A stretch of 64,000 nt of DNA from Streptomyces netropsis (GTDB taxonomy: Bacteria > Actinomycetota > Actinomycetes > Streptomycetales > Streptomycetaceae). Location: NCBI RefSeq assembly GCF_014203545.1, contig NZ_JACHJG010000013.1, positions 1 to 64,000 of the forward strand, given 5' to 3'. The notes under the pieces were generated by a model. That model did not search any database. It was not told the origin of the DNA and worked only from the letters and a program-made list of their open reading frames with translations. Below are positions 14,765 to 23,705 of the stretch, piece by piece. The translations under genes were made by a program, and so were the position numbers. Positions within the stretch are counted from its first letter, which is position 1. The number at the start of each line of letters is the position of its first letter.

Positions 14765-15753
14765 CGGACGGCCTCCGGGACGACGACGACCCGGCCGGTG
14801 GTCGTGCCGTCGGCGACGCGCTGGACGGCGTCGGCGGCCGCGTCGAGGGGGACCCGTTCGCTGACGAGCGGCTTGATCGCGCCCCGCGCGGCGAGTGTGC
14901 CCAGCTCCTCGTGGCAGGAGCGGACGGCGTCGGGGGCCTTGGCGTTGTACAGGCCCCAGTGCAGGCCGAGGATCGTGTAGTTCTTGACCAGGGCGTGGCT
15001 CAGCGCCGGGGTGGGGATCGTGCCGCTCGCGAAGCCGACGACCACGATGCGTCCCTCGAAGGCGACGCACTTGGTGGACTGGGCGAAGGCGCCGCCGCCG
15101 ACCGGGTCGTAGACGACGTCCGCTCCCCGCCCGCCGGTGGCCTCCTTGACGGCCGCGACCACGTCGTCCGCCCGGCGGTCGAGGACGAGGTCGCAGCCGA
15201 GTTCGCGGGCGACGCGTGCCTTCTCCGGTCCGCCGGTGACGCCGATGACGGTGGCTCCGGCGGCCTTGCCGAGCTGGACGGCCGCGCTGCCGACGCCGCC
15301 CGCCGCCGCGTGCACGAGGAGGGTCTCGCCGCTGCGGAGCCGGGCGCGGCGGTGCAGGCCGAACCAGCCGGTCTGGTAGCCGATGTGCAGGGCGGCGGCC
15401 TCGGCGTCGTCCAGCGCCTCGGGGGCGGGCAGTACGCCTCGTGCCGACACGACCGTCCTTTCCGCGAACCCGCCGTCCGGCAGGGTGGGTTGGGCGAGGA
15501 CGCGGGCCCCGATCTCGCCCTCGGCGCCGTCACCGAGGGCGAGGATCTCGGCGCACACCTCGACTCCGGGGGTGAAGGGCAGCGGGGGCCGGACCTGGTA
15601 CTGCCCCCGGCACAGCAGCGCGTCGGGGAAGTTGACGTTCGCCGCCCGGATCCGCACGAGCAGCTCACCGGGGCCGGGCGAGGGTTCCGGCACGTCGCCG
15701 AGGCGCATCACCTCGCGCGGTTCGCCGTTCTCGTGCACTCGCCATGCCTTCAC
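14761..15753 (-). CDS. NADPH:quinone oxidoreductase-like (zinc-free MDR) enzyme
   Basis: This 330-residue medium-chain dehydrogenase/reductase has an N-terminal GroES-like domain (GELLVRIRAANVNFPDALLCRG) and a Rossmann domain with HAAAGGVGSAAVQLGKAAGATVIG. Zinc ligands are missing, as in quinone or enoyl reductases. GTG 15753 is preferred because GGAGG lies 5 bases upstream; an earlier ATG or GTG would place the start inside that site. It is the first gene of the leftward three-gene operon and could recycle electrons or reduce an enoyl intermediate. The candidate operator at 15800-15815 lies just upstream. Confidence 0.85.
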   Translation of the reverse strand: MKAWRVHENGEPREVMRLGDVPEPSPGPGELLVRIRAANVNFPDALLCRGQYQVRPPLPFTPGVEVCAEILALGDGAEGEIGARVLAQPTLPDGGFAERTVVSARGVLPAPEALDDAEAAALHIGYQTGWFGLHRRARLRSGETLLVHAAAGGVGSAAVQLGKAAGATVIGVTGGPEKARVARELGCDLVLDRRADDVVAAVKEATGGRGADVVYDPVGGGAFAQSTKCVAFEGRIVVVGFASGTIPTPALSHALVKNYTILGLHWGLYNAKAPDAVRSCHEELGTLAARGAIKPLVSERVPLDAAADAVQRVADGTTTGRVVVVPEAVR

Positions 15754-15799
15754 CGGGACCTCCACGAGGGGTAGGGGGCAGCGTCACGCCGCTCGCATA

Positions 15800-15815
15800 C
15801 TAAGCGGTCGCTAAG
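15800..15815. promoter_or_regulatory. Candidate TetR-type operator CTAAGCG-GT-CGCTAAG
   Basis: A near-perfect inverted repeat (one mismatch, CGCTAAG against CGCTTAG) 47 bases upstream of the quinone-reductase-like start. This is the usual place and shape for a TetR-family site controlling acyl-CoA catabolic genes. No regulator gene lies next to it. Confidence 0.4.
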
Positions 15816-15833
15816 GATTGGAACAGGGTGCCG

Positions 15834-16931
15834 TCACCCGCCCCGGCGGGCCGGGGAGTCGGGGGCGTCCGGCGAACGGGTGGGGTGCGGCAGTGGCGGC
15901 GCGGTGGACTCCCGGGCGGCGAGCCGTGGCGCCACGTCCCGCACCCGTCGGGCCGGGCCCCCGTCGAGCAGTGCGATCAGCTGCTCGGCCGCTCGTCTCC
16001 CGAAGCCCGCCGTGTCCCGGGCCAGCGCGGTCAGCGGGGGGTGGGTGTTGCGGCAGAGCACCGAGTCGTCCCAGGCGACGATGGAGAGTCGGCGCGGTAC
16101 GGACACTCCGCGCTCGGCGGCCACGGCGAGGCCGGCGACGGCCATCACGTCGTTGTCGTAGACGATCGCGGTGGGCGGGTGCGGGGCCGCCAGGACGCGC
16201 CGGGTGGCGGCGGCGCCCTGGGCGTCGGAGTAGTCGGTCGTCACCGACACGACGTCCGGCAGGGCACGGCGGTCCGCCTCGGCGCGCAGGGAGTCGATCC
16301 GGCGCCGGGTGTGGGCGAGTTCGGGCAGCCCGGCGATGTGCACGATGCGGCGGTGCCCCAGGTCGCACAGGTGGCCGACGATGGAAGTCATCCCTCCGGC
16401 GTCGTCGGCCCAGAGGTTGGAGATCGCACCGTGCGGGCCTTCACCTGCGCCGTCCAGGGCGCCGATGACCACGGCGGGCAGGCCGAGTTCGTCGAGGAGC
16501 GCCGGGCGGGGGTCGTCGTCGCGGGGGTCGACGACGAGCAGACCGTCCACCCGGCGCTCGGCCCACCAGCGGCGGTAGACCGCGCACTCGGCGTCGAGGT
16601 CCTCGACGACCTGGAAGAGCAGGCCGAGCCGGCGCACCGCGAGCGCTTCCTGCACCCCGGAGACGAGTTGGAGGAAGAACGACTCGACGCCGAGCGTGCG
16701 CGCGGGCCTCGCCAGGACGAGCCCGACCGTGGCCGCCCCCTCCCCCGACAGCGCGCGGGCGGCGGTGCTGGGCTGCCAGCCGAGCTCCTCGGCGACGCGC
16801 CGGACCCGGTCGCGGGTGGCCGCGGAGACACCGGGCCGGTCGTTGAGCGCGAAGGACACCGCGCTCTCCGAGACGCCCGCGCGGCGCGCGATGTCCTTCA
16901 TCGTCGGGCGGCGGGCGGGTGTACGGCGCAT
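15834..16931 (-). CDS. LacI-family transcriptional regulator of the N-glycan locus
   Basis: This 365-residue protein has the LacI HTH at residues 11-32 (MKDIARRAGVSESAVSFALN) with the hinge helix PSTAARALSGEG. A periplasmic-binding-like effector domain (about 66-345) follows. ATG 16931 has GGGAG 5 bases upstream. It is divergent from the ABC sugar importer genes; two LacI-type operators lie in the 185-base gap. It most likely represses the importer and glycosidase operon and itself, released by a mannose-containing oligosaccharide. The inducer is inferred from the neighbouring enzymes only. The C-terminal 20 residues are Pro/Arg-rich and probably disordered. Confidence 0.88.
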   Translation of the reverse strand: MRRTPARRPTMKDIARRAGVSESAVSFALNDRPGVSAATRDRVRRVAEELGWQPSTAARALSGEGAATVGLVLARPARTLGVESFFLQLVSGVQEALAVRRLGLLFQVVEDLDAECAVYRRWWAERRVDGLLVVDPRDDDPRPALLDELGLPAVVIGALDGAGEGPHGAISNLWADDAGGMTSIVGHLCDLGHRRIVHIAGLPELAHTRRRIDSLRAEADRRALPDVVSVTTDYSDAQGAAATRRVLAAPHPPTAIVYDNDVMAVAGLAVAAERGVSVPRRLSIVAWDDSVLCRNTHPPLTALARDTAGFGRRAAEQLIALLDGGPARRVRDVAPRLAARESTAPPLPHPTRSPDAPDSPARRGG

Positions 16932-16971
16932 GGTTCTCCCTCTGCCCCGCCCGCACCGGCGGGGCCGTTAC

Positions 16972-16985
16972 CTAAAGCGCTTGAG
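16972..16985. promoter_or_regulatory. LacI operator 1, CTAAAGCGCTTGAG
   Basis: A palindrome with perfect core AAGCGCTT and a single mismatched outer pair. The central CG step and half-site AAGCG are typical of LacI-family operators. It lies between the divergent LacI and importer genes, 41 bases from the LacI start. Confidence 0.65.
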
Positions 16986-16995
16986 CGGCACCACA

Positions 16996-17009
16996 CTAAA
17001 GCGCATTAG
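16996..17009. promoter_or_regulatory. LacI operator 2, CTAAAGCGCATTAG
   Basis: A second copy of the same half-site with centre GCGC, 24 bases downstream of operator 1 (about two helical turns). A possible -35 (TTGACG, 17025-17030) and -10 (CAGGTT, 17049-17054) for the importer operon lie just beyond it. Confidence 0.6.
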
Positions 17010-17116
17010 GTCGCGGCGTAAGTATTGACGCAACTCCCTTGCCGGGTGCAGGTTTTGATCTGCCTCCTCCCGGACTCAAGGCCCCTTGCGGCCCGATCGA
17101 AGGAGCTCATCCGGCC

Positions 17117-18415
17117 ATGCCCATGTCCCGTAGAGCAGCCGTCACCACCGCGCCTCTCCTCGCCGCCGCCCTGGCTCTCACCGCCTGCGGATCGGGTACG
17201 GACACCGACGGCGGGTCCCGCGCCGACGGAAAGATCGCAGGTGACATCACCTTTCAGACGTGGAACTTGCGGGCGAATTTCAAGGACTACTTCAACGGCC
17301 TGGTCCGGGAGTTCGAGAAGCAGAATCCGGACGTCAAGGTCAAATGGCTCGACCAGCCCGCGGAGAACTACGCGGAAAAGCTCAGCGCCGACGCCGGAGC
17401 CGGCACCCTGCCCGACGTCGTCAACGTCTCGCCGGACCTGTCCTATCCGCTGGCCAAGGCCGGGTTGCTGATGAACCTGGACAAGGAGAAGGCCACCGCG
17501 AAGTTCAAGGGTGAATACACCCCGGAGGCATGGCAGGGCAACACCCTGCCCGGGCTGGGGGGTTCGTACGCCTTTCCCTGGTACCTCAACACCGGCCCGC
17601 TCTTCTACAACAAGGCCCTGTTCCGGCAGGCCGGGCTCGACCCCGAGAAGCCGCCGAAGAGCTACGAGGAGCTGTTCACCGCCGCCGGGACGATGGCTCG
17701 GCGGTCCGGCGGGAAGACCGCGACGCTGGCGGGGACCCCGTCCATCGAGGACTTCGGTCGCTACGGCGTCAGGCTGATGAACGACGACGCCACCCGGTTC
17801 ACCTACAACGAGCCCAAGGGTGTGGAGCTGCTGACCAAGTACAAGCAGCTCTACGAACACGGCGCACTCGACGCGCAGGCACTCACCAACACCCCGGAGA
17901 AGTCCGGCCAGAAGTTCCTGGAACAGAAGGTCGCCATGAATCCGGGCGGCGCCCACGACCTGGAGACCTTCAAGAAGAACGCCCCGAGCCTGTACAAGAA
18001 CCTCGGGATCACCGACGCGCCCAACAACACCGGCAAGCCGAACATGTACGTCATGGGCCTGGCCGTCAACAACCGGAGCGACCACAAGGCGGCGGCGATC
18101 GCCTTCGCCCATTTCGTCACCGACCGGAAGAACCAGGAGGCGTTCGCCCACAAGGTCGCCATCTTCCCCAGCACCAAGGACTCGCTGCGGGATCCGTACT
18201 GGACCGAGGACGACGGGACCGACGAGGGCCGCGTCCGGGTCGCATCGGCGAAACTGCTGAAGGGCGCGGTCAATTACACGCCCGTCGTGATGAGCGACGA
18301 GATGAAGGTCGTCCTCAAGAACGAAGTGGCCAAGGCCCTCCAGGGCAAGAAGTCACCCCAGCAGGCACTCGACGCCGCCGCGGCACGGAGCGACAAGCTC
18401 CTCGAGCAGAGCTGA
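17117..18415 (+). CDS. ABC sugar transporter, substrate-binding lipoprotein
   Basis: This 432-residue protein is a cluster-B solute-binding protein of the carbohydrate uptake family. It has a lipoprotein signal (ALALTAC, lipidated C24) and the extracellular binding fold (FQTWNLRANFKDYFNGLVREFEKQNPDVKV). ATG 17117 follows AAGGAG at 11 bases; ATG 17123 is an alternative. It captures an oligosaccharide outside the cell and hands it to the two permeases that follow. With GH85, GH38 and GH5 enzymes downstream, the ligand is probably a mannose-rich N-glycan fragment (inferred). No ATPase gene is present; Streptomyces CUT1 systems usually share MsiK encoded elsewhere. Confidence 0.9.
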   Translation: MPMSRRAAVTTAPLLAAALALTACGSGTDTDGGSRADGKIAGDITFQTWNLRANFKDYFNGLVREFEKQNPDVKVKWLDQPAENYAEKLSADAGAGTLPDVVNVSPDLSYPLAKAGLLMNLDKEKATAKFKGEYTPEAWQGNTLPGLGGSYAFPWYLNTGPLFYNKALFRQAGLDPEKPPKSYEELFTAAGTMARRSGGKTATLAGTPSIEDFGRYGVRLMNDDATRFTYNEPKGVELLTKYKQLYEHGALDAQALTNTPEKSGQKFLEQKVAMNPGGAHDLETFKKNAPSLYKNLGITDAPNNTGKPNMYVMGLAVNNRSDHKAAAIAFAHFVTDRKNQEAFAHKVAIFPSTKDSLRDPYWTEDDGTDEGRVRVASAKLLKGAVNYTPVVMSDEMKVVLKNEVAKALQGKKSPQQALDAAAARSDKLLEQS

Positions 18416-18422
18416 CGGGCTC

Positions 18423-19325
18423 GTGGACCGGCACCTCAGGCGATCGACCCCCTCCCCGCGCACCCACCGGGCGGTCAGCCCCTGGCTCTTCCTGCTGCCG
18501 GGCCTCGGGGTCGTCGCAGCGTTCAATCTGTACCCCTTCCTCACCACCGTCCACAAGGCGTTCACCGACGCCCGCACCCTCACCCCCGGCACCTGGGTCG
18601 GGCTGCGGAACTTCCAGGACATGCTGGACGACGAACAGTTCTGGGTGGCCCTGCGCAACAGCGGTCTGTACGTGCTGCTCGTCGTGCCCTTCACGGTGCT
18701 GCTGCCGCTGCTGCTCGCCCTGCTGGTCCACAAACAGCTCCCCGGCGTCACCTTCTTCCGGTCCGCCTTCTACACCCCGGTCGTCGCCTCCGTCGTCGTG
18801 GTGTCCCTGATCTGGGGCTGGATGCTGGACGACCGCGGCCTGCTCAACGGCATCCTGCGCTTCCTCGGCGCGGGTCCGGTCGCCTTCCTCGGCGACGAAT
18901 GGCTGCTGCTGTTCAGCGCCATGGCCCTGACGGTGTGGCGGGGCCTCGGCTACTACATGATCATTTACCTGGCCGCGCTCGCGAACGTCCCCCGTGAGCT
19001 GCACGAGGCCGCCGCCGTCGACGGAGCGGGGGCGCTGCGCCGCTTCGTCAGCGTCACGGTCCCGGCCGTGCGCTCCACGATGGTGCTGGTCGGCGCCCTG
19101 TCGTCGGTGTCCGCCTTCAAGGTGTTCGCCGAGGTCTATCTGCTGGCCGGGCCCACCGGCGGGCCGGCCGGGCAGGACACCACGCTCGTCATGCTCGTCC
19201 AGCGGACGGGCACGGGCCTGAACGGGCGCGTCGGCTACGCCTCCGCCCTCTCGCTCGTCGTCTTCACCATCGCGCTGCTGCTGATGCTGCTGGTGCTGCG
19301 CGCCGACCGCAAGGAGGACCGGTGA
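18423..19325 (+). CDS. ABC sugar transporter permease, MalF-type
   Basis: This 300-residue membrane protein has six predicted spans. The ATPase-docking EAA loop is visible as EAAAVDGAGALRRFVSVTVP (about residues 197-216). It starts at GTG 18423, eight bases after the binding-protein stop. The stop overlaps the next gene (GTGA). It forms the import channel with the following permease. Confidence 0.92.
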   Translation: MDRHLRRSTPSPRTHRAVSPWLFLLPGLGVVAAFNLYPFLTTVHKAFTDARTLTPGTWVGLRNFQDMLDDEQFWVALRNSGLYVLLVVPFTVLLPLLLALLVHKQLPGVTFFRSAFYTPVVASVVVVSLIWGWMLDDRGLLNGILRFLGAGPVAFLGDEWLLLFSAMALTVWRGLGYYMIIYLAALANVPRELHEAAAVDGAGALRRFVSVTVPAVRSTMVLVGALSSVSAFKVFAEVYLLAGPTGGPAGQDTTLVMLVQRTGTGLNGRVGYASALSLVVFTIALLLMLLVLRADRKEDR

Positions 19326-20155
19326 CGACCCGGACGAGCGCCTGGGAGAAGGCGCTGCGCTATCTGCTGATGCTCGGCGTCCTGGCGGTGACCGTCGGCC
19401 CGTTCCTCTGGCAGCTGTCGACCTCGCTCAAGAGCACCACCGAGGACATCTACGCCTACCCGCCGGGCTTTCTGCCCGAGCGGCCGACCCTGGACAACTA
19501 CGCCGGCGTCGCGGACATCATCCCGGTCTGGCGCTACGCCCTGAACTCGCTCCAGGTCGCGGTGGCCAACGTCCTCACCAATCTCGTCGGCGCCTCGCTC
19601 GCCGGGTACGCGCTGGCCCGGCTGCGTTTCCGCGGCCGTGGGCTCGCGGGGCTCGCCTTCGTGGCGGCGCTGCTGGTGCCCCTGGAGTCCATCGTCATCG
19701 CGCAGTTCACGATGATGCGCGACCTCCAGCTCAACAACACGCTGATCGCCGTCGTGCTGCCCGGTGCAGTCGGTGCGCTCAATGTGCTGCTGATGCGCAA
19801 CGCCTTCGCCAACCTTCCGTACGAGATCGAGGAGGCGGCCGTCATCGACGGAGCGAACGTCTGGCAGCGGTTCGTCCGGGTCGCGCTGCCGTCGGTCCGC
19901 GGCACCCTCGCCGTCGTCGCGATCTTCGCCTTCATGGGGGCGTGGGACGACTTCCTGTGGCCCCTGATCGTCCTCTCCGACTCGGACAACTTCACGCTGA
20001 CCGTCGGCCTGAACTTCCTGCACGGCACGTTCCAGCAGAATCCGCGGCTGGTCGCCGCCGGCACCGTCATCGCGGTCGCCCCGCTCCTCGTGATGTTCGC
20101 CTGTCTCCAGCGGTACTTCTTCCGCGGGGTCGGCGAAGGCGCCGTCAAGGGCTGA
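19322..20155 (+). CDS. ABC sugar transporter permease, MalG-type
   Basis: This 277-residue membrane protein has six spans and an EAA loop EEAAVIDGANVWQRFVRVALP (about residues 172-192), typical of the CUT1 family. GTG 19322 overlaps the upstream stop. It is the partner of the preceding MalF-type permease. Confidence 0.92.
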   Translation: MTTRTSAWEKALRYLLMLGVLAVTVGPFLWQLSTSLKSTTEDIYAYPPGFLPERPTLDNYAGVADIIPVWRYALNSLQVAVANVLTNLVGASLAGYALARLRFRGRGLAGLAFVAALLVPLESIVIAQFTMMRDLQLNNTLIAVVLPGAVGALNVLLMRNAFANLPYEIEEAAVIDGANVWQRFVRVALPSVRGTLAVVAIFAFMGAWDDFLWPLIVLSDSDNFTLTVGLNFLHGTFQQNPRLVAAGTVIAVAPLLVMFACLQRYFFRGVGEGAVKG

Positions 20156-20238
20156 CCCCCGCCTCCCGCAGCTTCCCGCCGGCTCCCGCCGTCTTTTCAC
20201 CGCCTTCTCACCGCCTTCCCGCCCGAAGGGACATCCGT

Positions 20239-21477
20239 ATGCGCTTCGGCGTCAACTACACGCCCACCCGCGGCTGGTTCCACCACTGGCTCGACTTCGA
20301 CCTCGACGACATCCGGGCCGACCTGGACCAGATCGCCGCCCTCGGCCTGGACCACATCCGGGTCTTCCCGCTCTGGCCGGTCTTCCAGCCCAACCGCACC
20401 CTGATCCGGCCGAAGGCGGTCGAGCAGCTGATCCGGCTCGTGGACGCGGCGGGCGAGCGCGGGCTCGACGTCAACGTCGACGGGTTGCAGGGCCATCTCT
20501 CCAGCTTCGACTTCCTGCCCGCCTGGACCACGACCTGGCACCGCCGGAACCTGTTCACCGACCCGGACGTGGTCGAGGCGCAGGCGGAGTACCTGCGCGT
20601 GCTCGCCGCCGCACTCGCCGACCGCCCCCACTTCCTGGGGATGACGGTCGGCAACGAGATCAACCAGTTCTCCGGTGACCCGCACCCGGACCCCGACCGG
20701 GTCGACCCGGTCCAGGCGGGCCACTGGCTGCGGCGGATGCTCGACGCCTGCGAGAAGGGCGCGCCCGGCCGGCCACATCTGCACGCCTCGTACGACGCCG
20801 CCTGGTACGACGGCGCGCACCCCTTCACGCCCGCCCACTCGGCCCGGCTCGGCGCGATGACCGCCGTGCACTCCTGGGTCTTCGACGGCACCGCCCAGCG
20901 CCACGGCCACGCCGGGACGGCCACCGAGCAGCACGCCGCGTATCTCATCGAGCTGTCCAAGGCCTGGGCGGTGGACCCCGCCCGGCCGGTCTGGCTCCAG
21001 GAGGTCGGCGCGCCCGCACCGCACATCCCGCCCGGCCACGCGGCCGCGTTCACCGAGGCGACCGTCCGCAACGCGCTGGACTGCCCGGACGTATGGGGCG
21101 TCACCTGGTGGTGCTCCCACGATGTGGACCGCGCGCTGGCGGACTTCCCCGAGCTGGAATACGGCCTCGGACTGTTCACCAACGACCGCCGGATCAAACC
21201 CGCCGGTGAGGTGATCGCCAGGATCATCCGCACCTGGCTCGAGAGCGGCCGCCCCGCGGAGCCGCGCCGGACCGCCCTGGTCGTGGACGCGGGTGCGGAG
21301 GAGGAAGCGCCCTACCGCTCGGTGTGTTCGCCGGGGGGCGCGTATTTCGAGGCGTGGATGCGGCTTGCCTCCCGCGGGGTGCGGGCGGCTTCGGTGCTCT
21401 CGCAGCGGGCGGGGGATGCGGAGTACCTGGCCGGTCGGGGGGTCACGGAGGTGCTCACGGTGGATCAGGTGCGGTAG
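20239..21477 (+). CDS. GH5-type beta-mannosidase (GH5_18-like)
   Basis: This 412-residue protein has no signal peptide and is predicted cytoplasmic. It is a clan GH-A TIM barrel with acid/base E140 in TVGNEINQF and nucleophile E255 in VWLQEVGAP. The N-terminus MRFGVNYTPTRGWFHHWLDFD and the LDHIRVFPLWPVFQPN segment recall GH5 subfamily 18. In Bifidobacterium that subfamily removes the beta-1,4-mannose from the N-glycan core disaccharide. Between the importer and GH85/GH38 genes, it would act last, after alpha-mannose removal. The subfamily call is from memory of the motif and needs a search. AAGGGA about 8 bases before ATG 20239 supports the start. Confidence 0.8.
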   Translation: MRFGVNYTPTRGWFHHWLDFDLDDIRADLDQIAALGLDHIRVFPLWPVFQPNRTLIRPKAVEQLIRLVDAAGERGLDVNVDGLQGHLSSFDFLPAWTTTWHRRNLFTDPDVVEAQAEYLRVLAAALADRPHFLGMTVGNEINQFSGDPHPDPDRVDPVQAGHWLRRMLDACEKGAPGRPHLHASYDAAWYDGAHPFTPAHSARLGAMTAVHSWVFDGTAQRHGHAGTATEQHAAYLIELSKAWAVDPARPVWLQEVGAPAPHIPPGHAAAFTEATVRNALDCPDVWGVTWWCSHDVDRALADFPELEYGLGLFTNDRRIKPAGEVIARIIRTWLESGRPAEPRRTALVVDAGAEEEAPYRSVCSPGGAYFEAWMRLASRGVRAASVLSQRAGDAEYLAGRGVTEVLTVDQVR

Positions 21478-21560
21478 CCGGTCGCCGTCCGGTGGATTTC
21501 TTCCCCGGCCCCGCCCCTTCCCGTAACCGGGGCTCCGCCCCGGACCCCGGTCCTCAAACG

Positions 21561-21597
21561 CCGGACGGGCTGGTTGTTGCCCGGACGGGCTGGTTGT
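21561..21597. repeat. Tandem 17-bp repeat of the interspersed CGCCGGACGGGCTG family
   Basis: CCGGACGGGCTGGTTGT occurs at 21561-21577 and again at 21581-21597 (period 20). The preceding tcctcaaacg makes it a member of the interspersed intergenic repeat also seen at 26767, 32319 and 58075. Confidence 0.7.
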
Positions 21598-21627
21598 GGC
21601 CGTCCCCCGCCCCTGACAGGAGCAGTC

Positions 21628-23691
21628 ATGAGACTCACGCGTCGTGGCCTTCTCACCGCAGGCGTCGCCGCCTTGGCCGTACCCGCCGTACCCGCCGTAC
21701 CCGCCGCTCGGGCCGCGCCCGCCGCGGACCTCCAGCCGTACGCCTCGTACTGGTATCCCGACAGCCTGCCGACGGGCTCTCCCGCCCCCGGGGTCACCTG
21801 GCGCAGCCTCCGTTCCTGGGCGCCCGAGAGCGACGTCGACCTGCCCTTCAACAGGGCCACCGTGCCCCTCGCCGCCCGCTTCGCTTCCCCGCCCGTCAAC
21901 GCGACCGCGCGCACGGGGCAGGCCCGCGTCTGTGCCCTCGCGGCCTTCGCGCACACCGCCGGGAATCCGTCGCAGGGCTCCCCCACCGCCGACTACTACG
22001 CCCTCACCCACTGGGCCTACCTGGACGAGCTGGTCTTCTGGGGCGGTTCCTCGGGCGAGGGGCTGATCCTCGCGCCGAACGCGCCGGTCGTGGACGCCGC
22101 GCATCGCAACGGCGTGCCCGTCCTCGGAACGGTGTTCCTGCCTCCGGCCGCGTACGGCGGGCAGCTGCGCTGGACGCGGGAGCTGGTGTGCAGAGGCGCG
22201 GACGGCGGGTTCCCGCTGGCCGACCAGCTGATCCGGGTGGCCCGCGCGTACGGATTCGACGGCTGGTTCGTCAACGCCGAGACCGGCGGCGGCGACGCCG
22301 CCCTGGGCGCGGACATGCGGGACTTCCTGGCCCATCTACGGGCCCACGGCAAGGGCCTGCGCGTCACCTGGTACGACGCGCTGGCCGTCTCGGGGGACGT
22401 CTCCTGGCAGAACGAGCTGAACGACCACAACTCCCCCTTCTTCCGCGCCGCCGACTCGATGTTCCTCAACTTCAACTGGAGCCGGGCCGGCCTCGCGTCG
22501 TCCGGCGCGCTCGCCGAGCGCCTGGGGCGCGGGCGGTACGAGCTGTGGGCGGGCATCGACGTGGAGGCGAACGGCTGGGACACCCGGGTCGACTGGGACG
22601 CGATCGTCCCCGCCGACCGGCCGCACGCCACCTCGTACGGCTTCTACCGGCCCGAGTGGACGTGGACCAGCCTGCCCGCCGGCGGGCGCACGCCCGCCGC
22701 CTTCCACGCGCGGGACGACCGGTTCTGGTCCGGGCCGGCCGTGGATCCGTCCGCCCCGGCCGCCGGGCCGTGGCGGGCTCCGGCCGCCTCCGTCGCGGAC
22801 CGTTCGACCCTGACCGCGCTGCCGTTCGCGACGACCTTCAACACCGGGCACGGCCTGGGCTGGTACGAGCACGGAAAGGTCCTGTCCGAATCGCCCTGGA
22901 ACCATCTGGGTCTCCAGGACCGGCTGCCCGGGCGGCGCTGGGTGATCCGTACGACCGGTGCCCGGCCGGTGGTGGGCTTCGACTTCGCCGACGCCTGGCG
23001 CGGCGGCACCAGCCTGCTCGTGGAGGGCCCGCTCGCCGCGCCGACGACCGTCGAGCTGTTCACCGCGCGGCTGCCACTGCCCCGGACGGCGGTGGTGGAG
23101 CTGGCGCACCGCACCGACCCCGGGTCGGCGGGTGTCCGCGTGGAACTCCTGGTCTCCCCGGAGCCCGGCCGCTTCGTCCCCGTACCGGCGTGCACGCTGC
23201 CCGCGGGCGGGCGCGGCTGGACCACGGCCCGGCTGCGCGTCGGGGCGCTGCTGCCCGGCCGCACCGGCCGGACGATCCACGCGCTGGGCATCCGGCTCAC
23301 CGCGCCCGACGGCGGGGTGGTCCGCTGGCGGCTGGGGCACCTCGCGGTGCGCGACACCGCGGCGCCCGGCCCGGCCGCACCCGCCCGCCCGGCGACGGTG
23401 ACCCTCGCCGCGGCGCGGCCGAACGGCGACGGTACGGCCGCGCTGCGGCTCCTGTGGAGCCCGGGCGCGCGCCGGGCACGGCCCGTGCGCCATTACGAGC
23501 TGCATCAGGTGCTGCCGGGCGGTGGCCGTCGCTTCCTCGGCGGCACCTGTGGGCATGCCTACTACGTTCCGGCGCTGCGTCGTACGGGCGGCGAGGCGGT
23601 CACCCGCGTCGACGTGCGCGCCGTGGACGAGCTGTACGTCTCCTCGGCACCCGCACGCGTTTCCTTCCGCTGGTCCATCCCGTCTTCGTGA
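21628..23691 (+). CDS. GH85 endo-beta-N-acetylglucosaminidase, Tat-exported
   Basis: This 687-residue protein begins with a twin-arginine signal (MRLTRRGLLTAGVAALAVP). The GH85 barrel has the catalytic pair N216-x-E218 in FDGWFVNAETGG, plus the family segment VTWYDALAVSGDVSWQNELNDHN. A beta-sandwich region (about 410-590) and a C-terminal fibronectin-like part follow. It cleaves between the two core GlcNAc residues of N-linked glycans outside the cell, releasing oligosaccharide for the importer. AGGAG lies 6 bases before ATG 21628. It probably belongs to the same operon as GH5 and GH38. Confidence 0.88.
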   Translation: MRLTRRGLLTAGVAALAVPAVPAVPAARAAPAADLQPYASYWYPDSLPTGSPAPGVTWRSLRSWAPESDVDLPFNRATVPLAARFASPPVNATARTGQARVCALAAFAHTAGNPSQGSPTADYYALTHWAYLDELVFWGGSSGEGLILAPNAPVVDAAHRNGVPVLGTVFLPPAAYGGQLRWTRELVCRGADGGFPLADQLIRVARAYGFDGWFVNAETGGGDAALGADMRDFLAHLRAHGKGLRVTWYDALAVSGDVSWQNELNDHNSPFFRAADSMFLNFNWSRAGLASSGALAERLGRGRYELWAGIDVEANGWDTRVDWDAIVPADRPHATSYGFYRPEWTWTSLPAGGRTPAAFHARDDRFWSGPAVDPSAPAAGPWRAPAASVADRSTLTALPFATTFNTGHGLGWYEHGKVLSESPWNHLGLQDRLPGRRWVIRTTGARPVVGFDFADAWRGGTSLLVEGPLAAPTTVELFTARLPLPRTAVVELAHRTDPGSAGVRVELLVSPEPGRFVPVPACTLPAGGRGWTTARLRVGALLPGRTGRTIHALGIRLTAPDGGVVRWRLGHLAVRDTAAPGPAAPARPATVTLAAARPNGDGTAALRLLWSPGARRARPVRHYELHQVLPGGGRRFLGGTCGHAYYVPALRRTGGEAVTRVDVRAVDELYVSSAPARVSFRWSIPSS

Positions 23692-23705
23692 GGACACCGA
23701 CGCCC

